Of a DNA stretch of 64,000 bases, positions 22,527 through 33,088 are shown in pieces; position 1 is the stretch's first letter; each line of letters begins with the position of its first letter. Source of the stretch: Usnea hakonensis. Its lineage: Eukaryota > Ascomycota > Lecanoromycetes > Lecanorales > Parmeliaceae. The stretch is taken from NCBI GenBank assembly GCA_013423325.1, contig BLJB01000207.1, positions 62,001-126,000 of the forward strand. The letters run 5' to 3'. Under the pieces are notes generated by a model that was given only the letters and a program-made list of their open reading frames with translations, did not search any database and was not told the origin of the DNA. The position numbers and the translations under genes are program-made.

Positions 22527-24063
22527 ATGCACCCTTGGTGGCACAATTCTCGCTGCTTCAGCGCGCAAATTCCGAGATTCCTGGTCCCTTCACCGCCATT
22601 GCGAGCATCCATCTCAAATTCATGGCCACGGCCTAAGTCCCGTTCAAACAAGTGCTCCCCGACAATTGTTGCCAAGACGCGACGTTTGCCATACAAGCCG
22701 AGACAGCAAGATTCGCAACACAGATCAGAATGGAGGCAAGCCTTTGTCACAACAATAACGCGCTACAGCCCAGCAAGTCTCAAGTATAGGATAATTCTTT
22801 ACAGCGCTGTCGTGTCTATCTCTGGCGCGACCATCGTCTATCTTTTCGTTTTGGAACGAGTGCCTATCACTGGCAGGAGACGCATCAGCTGGTTATCGCA
22901 TTCCACGTTGACTACACTAGACGAGGTGGAGCGACAGATATTGGATTTCATGGCGGAGAACGAGGAAAAATGTTTCATCCGAAACGATTATCCCGGGCTT
23001 CGGAAAATCGAAGCTGTTTTTGCTCGCTTGGCAAAGTCAAGTGGACTGGACGATATTAAGTGGGAGATCCGTATCATCGATGAGCCGAGTAAGTCTTTTT
23101 TACTTGGCCGAACTTCAGGTGGCCATGGCTGAAAGGCAAACATTTGGAGGTGATTGTTGATTACATGATTGAACTTTTCCCAGATGTACCTTTCGCATGT
23201 GTCTTTCGCTTTGGTCTTGTCTTGATCACCACTGGCTTCTTCCACCACGTCATCGCCAACGACGACGAATTGGCTACCGTCTTAGGTCACGAAGTTGCTC
23301 ACGTTGTCGCGGGTCATGTTTTGGAATCTGAATCTATCAGACTAGCGGACAAATACTTCACAGAGCCCTTTGCTTGGCTAGCGCTCCTAAGCTGGGCCAT
23401 CCCCGAGACCATCTTTTGCGCTGCTCCTTTCCTTGCGTCCTATCTTGCGTCACTCGCTTTGTCTAGAATCCGCGAAACAGAGGCAGATTATGTTGGTCTT
23501 TTATTGATGGCAGATGCCGGTTTCAACGTTTCTGGCGCGGTCAGCTTTTGGAAGAAACTTAATCAGTGGGAAGAGGACCCGCAGAATCCTGCGAAGAATA
23601 AAAATGTGAAAAGGCCACAATTCGAGTCTACGCATCCTCACGTAAGTTCCTATTCCGGTCTTGCCCTATCTGAGCCATTGCACTCCGATCCGTGTTCGTT
23701 CAGTCACTTCTACACAACATAAGCAAGCCAAAGCCTGCGGGTATGCCCCTCAAAACCGGAATCGATAGTGATCGAGCTTGAAATCTTCGATCCAGCTTGC
23801 CATTTCTCACAAACATTCTCCCTCCATGTACACCCAAACGCTGACGATTGTGCCGCAACAAGACCGCATCACGGATCACGCAGATCGAAAAACGAATACC
23901 CGAAGTCCTGGAAATTCTAAGGGGCTTGTCATCCGCTGGGGACGAGACTGTCACGCGTTCTCGACGAGTTGTGGCCATGCAAAATAGATGGCAAGATTTT
24001 GCTAGAAAGAGGGATGAATCTCGACAACTCGTGAGGCACGAAGTAGAGACGCATACAGAGTAA
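22527..24063 (+). CDS. OMA1: OMA1-like mitochondrial M48 metalloprotease
   Basis: Exons 22527-23088, 23184-23641 and 23863-24063, 406 aa. The basic, Ser-rich N-terminus fits a mitochondrial presequence. One transmembrane span (YRIILYSAVVSISGATIVYL) is followed by the OMA1 hallmark VPITGRRR. The zinc site HEVAH is at 223-227, and the third-ligand motif ETEAD is near 285-289. The C-terminal helix ITQIEKRIPEVLEIL is in frame after an intron of 221 nt that ends in AAG with a CTGAC branch 20 nt upstream. OMA1 is an inner-membrane stress protease that processes dynamin-like and other membrane proteins when the membrane is depolarised. The last intron is longer than usual and is the least certain join. 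Confidence 0.87.
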
Positions 24064-24711
24064 TCGAGAAGGGAACTTGAAGAACGTCAGGTGTTGTATA
24101 TGCATCTTAAAACATAGAGCAAATAAATTCTGCTTTTAAAGCTCTTTCCTTGCATAACGTAATACATTCTTCAAGCCCATCGCTACCAGATACACGCCGG
24201 CCATGCCTTGTCTATTCCTTGACTCATACTTTAGGTGTGGTCAATATTAGCTACATGAACACCCTATGAAGCCTCTGCCAAGACCAGATTTACTCATGTA
24301 TCGAGATGTGATTTTTCGTATTCCAAAAGAAAGGATAAGAAATGACAGAGAATTCAATTCAGCTTGGTGGATTGAGTTTGAGATGAAAGATTCATGAATC
24401 GGTGCGAGATACACGATCACCGATCTTATCTTATCTCGCTAATGCAGGGATAATTCTCTAGCGTGGATACAACGTGGCTGGCATGGATGAATCTGACGTC
24501 ATCTATAACTGTGCGCTTTCCAACTACCATTACGCTATTCATCCTGTAAGCATTTTGGATTCTGTGCTCAATTATGGTACGCTATTGAAAGCTTACTTGC
24601 CATATTCCAACCAACTCTAAGGTAGTGCTGGGTGACTGGTGAAGCATTTTCCCCCACGTGACATTATCCCTGCTGTGCTTCGTCTCTCTGGCATCACACG
24701 TGGCTACAACA
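24064..24711. other. Intergenic; promoter of the Zn2Cys6 gene
   Basis: No gene is seen. Two CACGTG sites occur shortly before the start codon (about 24654-24659 and 24698-24703). They could bind bHLH factors, but this is speculative. Confidence 0.4.
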
Positions 24712-26558
24712 ATGCCGCAAAAACGCGCAAAGACGGGCTGCTTCTCCTGTCGCAAAAGGCGCGTCAAATGCGACGAGGCTAAACCGGACTGCCAACGATG
24801 CAAATCTGCCAACGTCCACTGCGAAGGCTACCCCGCCAAAAAGTTGCTGACTGTCAGTCTTCCGCATAAGACGGAGGAAAGAAGACTGTCCGCCAACTCG
24901 GCCATCTCTCTTGACATGGGGAATGACGCTCTGCTAAATACGGGGAACGCCGCTTTGCCCTTCTACCACCAATTCGTTACCCAAACTGTCTATGCGATTG
25001 GTGGTGACACGGGCCAGCACTTCTGGCGAGATGATGTTGCTAGCATGGCTTGGTCAACTGGCTATGTTTATCATGCCATGATCTCGCTCGCAGCGATGCA
25101 TAAAACGTCTACGGATGCTAGCAGTGGACGACAAACACCGGCCGCGTTGAGGACATTTGCTTTGCAGCATTACCAGCAGGCTGTCAAGTTGTTATCAATC
25201 GATAGTGACGCAGGTGTTTTGAAACCAATGCAAGTGCTAGCTACCCTTACTCTACTTTCTTACTTTGAGGTATGCACTCAAACTGAAGTGTCGATCTTAT
25301 TGGGTCAAGGCCTCCCCGCTAATCCCATCAGTGCTTCATTGGTGGCTCCGTCGGCTTGTTCCGCAACCTCTGGGCCGCCATCCAAGTATTTGAAGCCCAC
25401 GTCCGCAACCACTCTCACCTAAGTGGCTATCAAATACACTCCCTCCTCCGCTCAATCGTAGGTCTCGACTTCCAAGCACAAGTCCTCGTACCGTACGCAC
25501 AAACTTCCATACAGGACACCACCAGGAAACGCCTCATCGAGAGTGTGCCGCCCTGTAATCTCAAAGATGAGCTAGAATCCGTAGGCAAGCCTCCGCCCGA
25601 AGTCTCGGAGACTAAAAGCAGCGAGAGGGATGAATTGATTAGACTCATTTCTAGCTTCAATACGTCGGATAAAATTATCTGGGGGCCGTGGTATGGCTCG
25701 GCAGGGGTGTCGGACAGTAGCAGGATTTTGCAATTCCAGGAGGACTTGAGGGCGTGGAAGGCTCGATCCACGATGACCTTTTCATACCTTGACTCGGAAG
25801 ATATACCACCACCACCTTCGGAGCCTTCCGACGTGATATGTCCCACGGACGAACATTTCCCCATGCCGCCTACCCCTCTTCACTTCACATCCTCTGTCGC
25901 AGCTGTGAACGTTGCGACATACAACACTTACATGGCTTGTACGTCGTCACTTCTCTACAAAGCCCACATCGACCCCGTGCGCTACAAATCCGCAATGTGC
26001 CATTACGGCTACGCCAACCTCCGCATCGCGGAATCCCTCTACCCCCCACCCGATCAGAAGCCCACCACTCCTAGAAAGCTGGTCGATCATGCGCTCTTAC
26101 CACTGCTCTACTGGGGCGGCCGGCGCGCGATCCCCGATTCATGGCGTCAATGGACTATCAAGAAACTGAAAGAAATCGGCCAGCAGGGATTGTACCCGGG
26201 ACACACCTTTGCCAATGTCTTGGATATCATGTCGCAACTCGAGGTGCATTTCCAAGCCAGCTTCCCAAACGGTGCGGGTCATTTCGAAATGGTGCCCTTG
26301 CTCGTGACTGTTGGCGCAGACTCGCCGGTTCTGGAGGCGGTTTATCTGCACGAGTATGCGGAGGATGATTTCAGGATCGTTGCGAGTGCGACGTGGTTGC
26401 AGGATGGGAAAGGAGAGCGGTCAGAGGAACATGTTGATTATGAGTGTGAGGCTTATAAGGATGTCAATACAAAGGTTCCGTGGCGCCAGAAGGTGGAGGG
26501 CGGGTGGCATTCTTTGCTGTATCTGGAGGGTTCGCCTTCTCCGACTTCGTCTGGATGA
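24712..26558 (+). CDS. Zn2Cys6 transcription factor
   Basis: Exons 24712-25269 and 25332-26558, 594 aa. The 62-nt intron has donor GTATGC and branch CTAAT. The N-terminal binuclear cluster is C10-x2-C13-x6-C20-x6-C27-x2-C30-x6-C37 (CFSCRKRRVKC, then DCQRCKSANVHC). The rest is the C-terminal 'fungal specific transcription factor domain 2' type region, with helices such as YHAMISLAAMHKT, ALQHYQQAVKLL and VGLFRNLWAAIQVFEAHV. The protein is nuclear and binds CGG-type sites as a class. Target genes are unknown, and its neighbours do not form an obvious pathway. The upstream in-frame start at 24658 is not needed. Confidence 0.92.
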
Positions 26559-27240
26559 GTGAAGCTTTCTGGCTCTACATCTCCGATCACGAATATTCTA
26601 TGATCACGAATATTCTATTGGTCTGGTCCGCCATCACTACCTTACCTTCTGGACCGCACCTCACTCCTAGGGACTATGAGCCGGTACGCCTGGATTGTAT
26701 CGGTATACGAAATAAGCTCACTTGTGTTACAGATTCCGAATCGCAACGACTGTCAACAACGCTTACGATCAGACCTCAAGACGCAAAACACTCCCGACAA
26801 TATCGAACTCCCCCTCGCCCAACCTCATCCAGACAATCCTCTCATCCCTCACAGCATTGGCAGCCTGCAACGGCTCTGCATCATACTCATCGAAGAGAAA
26901 AATAATAAAAGTAAGTACCCTAAACCATCCACACTTGTCCAACTCCAACCTTATCCCCAATCCCAGCAGCGCAAACATCAATCTAATTTATCAAAACTGC
27001 TCAGAATGATACCCTGAGCCAGCGCCGAGCCACACGCCCGCTTTAATCATCCGCCCTCGGACTCTTCACTTTCTGATATGAAGATTTCGGAAAGGGTGTT
27101 CCAGTGGAAAGAATGCGCTGCTGGTTAGCTAGTAGGCAGATACGTACAACACGTCCATCCCTCGCAAGATATATATAGCTATGCACATAAACTACATACC
27201 TCCATAAACCAAACAGCACATAACTAGATCTATCCTATTT
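26559..27240. other. Intergenic, no supported gene
   Basis: Frames at 26676-27017 have no domain. The composition becomes strongly pyrimidine-rich toward 27240. Confidence 0.4.
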
Positions 27241-27259
27241 TCCAAAAACTGTACTCTAA

Positions 27260-27365
27260 TACCCCAAACCCTCCCTCCCTCCCCTCCCCTCACCCCCCAC
27301 CCCTCCCCACTCCCCCTCCCCTCCCCTTCCCCTTTCCCATCCCCCCTCCCCTCCCCTCTTCCCAA
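27260..27365. repeat. Polypyrimidine (CCCT)n block
   Basis: About 100 nt of C and T with CCCTCCCCT-like periodicity. Its complement would be a purine tract with triplex or quadruplex potential. Confidence 0.85.
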
Positions 27366-27461
27366 CCAACCAACCAATCAACCACCCTTCCTCCCTTCTT
27401 ATCCGCCTCCCGAGATGGAAATTAAGAATCATCTTTTCTGCTTTAGAGTTTATTTATTTAT

Positions 27462-27523
27462 TCTTTATGTAGTCTTTATTTAGTCTTTATGTAGTCTTTG
27501 TATAGTCTTTATTTAGTCTTTAT
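27462..27523. repeat. TAGTCTTTAT minisatellite
   Basis: About six units of roughly 10 nt (TAGTCTTTAT, with a GTAGTCTTTAT/TTAGTCTTTAT alternation). No gene overlaps. Confidence 0.85.
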
Positions 27524-27558
27524 GTGCGTGATGCGATAGGTAGAGTATAGCATGTAAG

Positions 27559-27750
27559 AGTAAAATATGCTCAGAGCGTGGCGGAGGGGAGGGGAGGGGA
27601 GGGGAGGGATTAGAGTAGAGAAGAGCAAGATATGCTCAGTGCATGGCGGAGAGGAGAGGAGGGGAGGGATTAGAGTAGAGTAGAGTAAGGTAGCTTGTTT
27701 GTATATATGATAGAGGGGAGGGGAGCGGAGGGGAGCGGAGGGATTAGAGT
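27559..27750. repeat. Direct duplications with GGGGA tracts
   Basis: Two ~60 nt units each contain ATATGCTCAG, then TGGCGGAG, a GGGGA run and GGATTAGAGTAGAG (27559-27620 and 27623-27680). A third partial GGGGA/GGATTAGAGTAGAG unit follows. G-rich strand. Confidence 0.8.
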
Positions 27751-27966
27751 AGAGTAGCGGGTAGCGGGTGTGTATGTGTGTGTTTGATAGAGGAGGGGGG
27801 TTGGGGTTGGGGTTGGGTGGGGGATGGGGATGGGGGCTGAGCTCTGATTGTATGTATTATTGGCGTGCTTTCTTGTTAGCGTTTTGTATTTATGTTTATT
27901 TCTACTTGAGGGTTGGGTTTGGTGGGTGGGGTTGTTTGGGGGGGACTGGGGTTATTGGGGTGGGGG

Positions 27967-28592
27967 CAAGGCTCCCAATGGTTCAACCGTTGGTTCAAAA
28001 AGCCTGAACTGGTTCAAATAAGACCATATACACGGTTGGTAGTCGGTTGAAAAACATAAACCGTTGAACCAGTAGTTGAACGGTTCAACTACTGGTTTAG
28101 ACCAAAAAATCGCTATAATAGACCAAAAAATCTATTACTTCTATACCTCGTATATGTCACGCCTTAGTGCGCCGTAAGGGCACCCCTGGGGGTGCACCTT
28201 ATAGGCCATAATAGGGTGCGCCTTCCATAAAGTACGGCACCCTCACCCCATGACTCATTTTTTCGGGCCTTTGATACAGTGGTTAGTGATCGCCCTAACA
28301 GTATAAAGGAGATTACCGACAGTATAAAGTAAATTTATAAGGGTAGTAGGACGACCTACTCCTGATGGCGCTAAGCCTATTCGGGCTAATGATTTTTTTT
28401 CCACGCTAACCCGAAGAGGCTTAGCCTTAGCAAATCTAAGAGAATTCTGAACCAACAGTTGAACCAGTTCACCACTATTATGAACCAGTCCACCAACTAC
28501 TTATATATGGTAGAAACCAACCAACCAACTACCAAATTGAACTGGTTCAACTATTAGTTAGCTGGTTCGTGGTTCAACCGTTGGGAGCCTTG
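27967..28592. mobile_element. Non-autonomous hAT-like element (MITE)
   Basis: The 626-bp unit begins CAAGGCTCCCAATGGTT and ends with the inverted counterpart AACCGTTGGGAGCCTTG. The terminal inverted repeats match over at least 16 of 17 positions. It is flanked on both sides by the 8-bp duplication GGTGGGGG (27959-27966 and 28593-28600). Short TIRs starting CAAGG (YARNG rule) with an 8-bp target duplication are the signature of the hAT superfamily. Internally it has many GGTTCAAC/GTTGAACC motifs, including a palindrome near 28060-28100, and no transposase frame. The 8-bp match is slightly weakened by the G-rich flanks, which favour chance matches. Confidence 0.8.
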
Positions 28593-28607
28593 GGTGGGGG
28601 GGGGGGA

Positions 28608-29308
28608 ATGGGTCGTGGGGGATGAATTGCGGAGATGCCCTACTGCGGCGCTGCGTTGAGTGTTGCGACCGGTTATACTGATGCCGTAACTTCCTTCCAA
28701 GACGAGCATTTTCGGCTTCCAATTAGGCCTAACCAGAAGGCGGTGGTGTTTCAGGAGTCACACGGCGGGAGGGTATGGGCGTGTCAGAAATGTAGTCCGG
28801 GCTAGCCGTACAAAAGGTGTTATTATCTACCGTATAGGAGTCCTCATCTATATCGATATAGCGTCTATTGCGTTTGGTGGGAGCACGCTTCTAGACCCGG
28901 TTCGTGGTATTCGCTTTGCTCGATTTTGGTGGAGGACGAGGCTTGCTTTTGGCCTTGATGGCCTTCTTGGCTGTAGTGGTCTTGGTGGCCCTGCTAGTAA
29001 CAGTGGGAGCAACAGGTGACGACGAGGGTGGTTTGTTTAGTGAAATTGGATAATAGTGTTTGGTGGCACGAAAAAGAGTGCAATGTAATGAAGGAGACTC
29101 TGAAAGAGACGAATCGACTGAAGAGCCATTGCCAGCGCAAATCACCCTATTTAAGCACTCCTGAAGGACACAGTCTCCTGATTCTCATGCCCTGGCCACC
29201 GAATCCATGCACCGAAACAACACCGAAACGAGTCATGCGATATACGAAATCACTAACCCCAGTCCTACTGTGGCGAAGATGGGTCGTGGGGGATGAATTG
29301 CGTAGATG
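28608..29308. repeat. Pair of 30-bp direct repeats
   Basis: Copies at 28608-28637 and 29279-29308 differ at one position (ATGGGTCGTGGGGGATG, then AATTGCG, G/T and AGATG). They bracket ~640 nt that contains a small minus-strand frame. The left copy lies just outside the hAT-like element. Confidence 0.8.
28891..29145 (-). CDS. Possible small basic protein, hypothetical
   Basis: Open frame of 84 aa. Its second half is Lys/Pro/Thr-rich (RATKTTTAKKAIKAKSKP) and resembles disordered histone-H1-like tails. No domain or clear start supports it. It lies between two 30-bp direct repeats, so it may be part of a repeat unit or a gene fragment. Confidence 0.25.
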   Translation of the reverse strand: MICAGNGSSVDSSLSESPSLHCTLFRATKHYYPISLNKPPSSSPVAPTVTSRATKTTTAKKAIKAKSKPRPPPKSSKANTTNRV

Positions 29309-29542
29309 AATGAGAGTGGGGAAGGTGGCATGATTGATGTACGCTTCCTTTTCTTATTAGAGAGGGAGAGATAGATGGAGATGATGTGAGAGAAGGCGTT
29401 AATCATTCTAGAAATATCGTTCATCATCGTTGCAGAAGTATCCCATGGATTGAAAGCACCCTGACATTCTCATTCCTCGCAACCTTCATTTCCCTACCCC
29501 TCCCTCATTTTCTCTCCCTCTCTCTATCTATTCGGAATAAGT
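29309..29542. other. Intergenic 3' flank of NLR2
   Basis: Short AT-leaning spacer with no gene. It contains CT-rich runs at ~29480-29530. Confidence 0.4.
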
Positions 29543-32402
29543 TCATGCGTCGCGCGGTAATTCTTGGGCCCCCTTCTCGCGGAGCATCTCTGCTATCTCC
29601 ATGTAACCTGCCTGAGTGGCTTGCTCAAAGGCAGTACCATGAGGTTCCGAAATGTCTATATCAGCACCGTGCTCTAGGAGCAATCGTACTGTATCAGTAT
29701 GGCCGCAGTATGAGGCTTCCTGTAAGGCAGTAGTACCATTATTAGGTCCCAAACTATTCACATCAGCACCATGCTCGAGGAGCACTCGTACTGTTTCGGT
29801 ATGGCCTTCAAACGAGGCTTGCTGTAAGGCAGTATCATCAAATCCCAATATATTCATATTAGCACCATATTCTAGGAGCACTCGTACTGTTTCGATATAG
29901 CCTCGAGACGAGGCTTTCTGTAAGGCAGTACTATCAGATCCCCATATGTTCACATCAGCACCATGCTCGAGGAGCACTCGTACTGTTTTGGTATGGCCTC
30001 GAAACGAGGCTTCCTGTAAGGCAGTACCATCAGATCCCAATATGTTCACATCAGCACCATGCTCGAGGAGCAGTTGTACTACTCCAATCTCGCCGGTCAA
30101 TGAGGCTTGCTGTAAGGCAGTACCATGAAAGCTCATAAAGTTCACTTGGGCACCTTTTTCGAGCAGTAAATTCGCTATCTCAATGTATCCGTTGAGCGAA
30201 GCAGCAATTAAAGCAGTCTCACACTTCCCGCCAATAGCGTCGACATCAGCACCTATTACGCAGAGCGTCTTCACTGTCTCGAACAGGCCAGCTAGCGATG
30301 CGTAATATAGCGAAGAAGCATTTTTTCCAGATGACGATCTCGGTGCCTTATGGGGGTACGAATAGGGATTATCTAGATCGCAGAGCCAAATCCAATTGAA
30401 GAAGGCGTCTCTCCTTTCAAGAAAGAACTCTGTACAAAACGTACTATCTCTCTTCTCGGCCATTCGAGCATGTTTTGCTAAATGTTCCGCTGCATATTGA
30501 AGAAGTGGATATTCTGCGAAGACTTCTTCCTTCGAACAAGTAATTGCTACATCAAAATGAAGAAGATGGGCAAGGCAATCTTTCGCTAGAGAAACGTGGC
30601 AATCTATTTCTTGAAGGCTGAATTTGGCGGCCTGTCCCTGAATAATAACCTCCGAGGTTAAGTATTCTCTGACAGAGGAATGGGCGAGACGAACGGCGGA
30701 TACTGTATAATTCATAGAACTCCTATAATACTTCAAAGTGGTTACTGTGACAAGACTGGAACATATTTCCACTATGTCATGAGGGTCTGCAAGCCGCCTT
30801 TGAGGATCAAATTTGGGGCTGTCATTGACGTCAATGGCTACGACTTCGGCCAATTCTTCGAGTTTTAGTGGCCAGTCAGAGAAAGCCAACCACTGTAGTA
30901 TATGCAAAGCATGTTGCTGATACTCTTCGTCAATATTGCATAGTATACGAGCGTAGGTTTCGTTCAACGTTCTTGGCAAAGTCGCCAAGGCTTTGCGAAG
31001 CTTAGGGAGGGTTAGGCAATGCTCCAATGAATCAAGCTGACACGCTACCCATCGAAACCTTCTTACATCAGTGGATCTTTCTCAGGTATAGACTTGTGAG
31101 AATTATGAGCGCTTACATTCCATTGGCTTTCTCCGTCAACGTGTTCTCAATTTCTCTCCGCACTTCCGAGTTGTACTGCCATCTTTGCAGCTTCGTGTTC
31201 GTCTGAAGTTGATCATGTACGTAGGCGCAAATATCGGCATCCACAAGTGCACTCTGAATACACACTCGGGCCTCATTCTTGGTCAGAGGGAAGATCGAGT
31301 CCTCTATATCCTTCTCTTTCCGGCTTGTGACTAGAACTCGCAGATTCGCATCATCCCAGCTGATCATTTCCTCAATGTTTGCCAGCACCTCCTGCCTTTG
31401 GTTACATTCATCGAGAGCGTCGAGAACAACGAATGTGTGTCTAAAAGCGGTTGCCATTTGATGGAATGTTTTCAAGACTGCCTCGATATTTGGTTTCCGG
31501 TTGCCATTCAAGCATGATGAGTACAGTTCCTCGAGTACTGGCGGTACATTGACGCAGTAGGATAATAGTTGACTGAGCAGAGAGCGCATCATGTTGTCAT
31601 CCCGTTGCTTATCAGGATCATTAAAGTCAAAAAAGAAGTATAATACGGCAGTATTGGGCGCCGAGGCGTATGCTTGGAGGATGTGTTCCAGTATTGTCGA
31701 GCATAGAATTGTTTTGCCGCATCCGGGAATGCCGTACAGCCAAACCATTGAGCCCGAGCCTGGGTCTTGCTTCCAGCTACGAAAAACATCATTCCCGAGT
31801 AGCCAGCTTCCCGTTCCTTTATGACGCTTTTTAACCGCGGTGTTGTAGTTGGAGGAGGGATCAGGTCCGGCCAACCATTTGCGGAATTTTTCGTGCTTTT
31901 CGCTATGTTGCAGTCCAGCTACTCCCCCGCTGATTAGATCGATCTTTGTATTGACAGCTTGGGTGTCGGCTTTGATGGCTTTCGTTAAAGCAATGTGATC
32001 ATTCTGACGAGCAAGAGAGAAGAGTAGCTTTTGTCGTTCGATGGTGCTCAAGATACTCTGTATCTCGGCCTTGTCGAATGGCCAAATGAAAGCCTTGCCG
32101 ACCTTCTTCACACCCCTGACAGGGGCCAATTTGTGTTCCAGCCGTTTCAAAGCTTCTCGAAATTGCTGAATCGGTCCGTCCGCCGAATTCAGTGACCGCA
32201 AAGTAGAAGACCACTCGTCACCATTTTCAGCCTGCTGCGCCTGGTCTTGAAGGATGCTCAACATGGGCAGGGTGTTACATATCTCAAGCCGGATCTTCTG
32301 TTGTTCTTTGTGGCTACTTTTGACATCGCTTAGGTATCCGATAACCGTACTGGATAATTGCATCAAAGCGATGATGCTGGCCGAGATACTGAGTGGATCC
32401 AT
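29543..32402 (-). CDS. NACHT-ankyrin NLR with homogenised repeats
   Basis: Exons 32402-31117 and 31058-29543, 933 aa, joined by a 58-nt GTAAGC intron. Residues 1-~140 (MDPLSISASIIALMQL) are the fungal STAND N-terminal domain. NACHT Walker A GIPGCGKT is at 224-231, Walker B HTFVVLDALDEC at 322-333 and sensor VLVTSRKEKD follows. After a winged-helix-like region, eight ankyrin units occupy ~677-930. Several are nearly the same in protein and DNA, with 96-nt spacing (starts of a shared GCACCAT motif at 29766, 29862, 29958 and 30054; 29664 is 102 nt away). Fungal NLRs use such repeats for ligand sensing. No lesion is seen. It lies tandem with and downstream of the GYP7 gene on the same strand. Confidence 0.92.
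29640..30130 (-). repeat. High-identity 96-bp ankyrin-coding tandem repeat
   Basis: About five consecutive 32-codon units share long identical stretches such as AGCACTCGTACTGTTT and AAGGCAGTA. One unit carries a 6-nt insertion (extra Asn-Gly-type codons), making 102 nt. Outer ankyrin units of the same gene are much more diverged. Confidence 0.9.
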
Positions 32403-33088
32403 GTTCAGTCGCAGTCTGGTCTGATCGCAGTAGAGCTTTTACAGAACGAGGAGATGGCTGTAACGTGTCCAGGGATCTGACCCTGGCAACACAATCTTGG
32501 ACAGGCAACGAAGGAGGTTGTGGTGAGTCCAGAGAAAAGGGCAGCCTTGCCAGCCTCGTTCCTCGTCCCACCTCCACCCGTCTGACATCAACCTGCATAA
32601 TGATCGTCGGCTTCCACCAACGACAGACCAGCATAAGCGCCGCCAAAATCAGCCTCACCCAACAGTAATCCAGAGACACTTCAACAGCCAATACTAAGTA
32701 TTGAAGGGGTTGAGCTCTTGGAATATAAAACAAGCCGAGAGGTTAATCCGAGCTACGAGCCTAGCGGGTTTATTTTGTAGGACAGAGGACAATTCTTGGC
32801 AGCTATCGTCACCATCATAAATACGCCGCGTCAGGAGGGAATTCGCTCTGAGCTAAAGCAGTCTACGACTGACACCGTAAGGATGCATAGGGTGTAAGGA
32901 TTGATAAACCCGAGAGATCGCTCAGATCGTTGGGGTCTCGCCGGGCGCAAGACTTCATTCATCTTTCTGCCCAAAAAAGATGGTTATGAATAAAATGTCC
33001 CCCCGCAAATGGTGTTACCGGAGCCACTGAGACTTATATCACGCATGCTAGTAGTCATTCACATATGGCACAGCTACCCATGTCATCA
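32403..33088. other. Intergenic; NLR2 promoter and GYP7 3' flank
   Basis: No gene is seen. ATG-initiated frames here are short and lack domains. Confidence 0.4.

Noticed and set aside
25838..26368. Several 70-85 aa frames inside the Zn2Cys6 gene
   Set aside because: They are shadows of the regulator coding sequence in other frames.
28059..28592. GGTTCAAC motifs in the MITE as a tRNA or SINE promoter
   Set aside because: No consistent A-box spacing or cloverleaf could be drawn, and the TIR plus 8-bp duplication explains the element as a DNA transposon.
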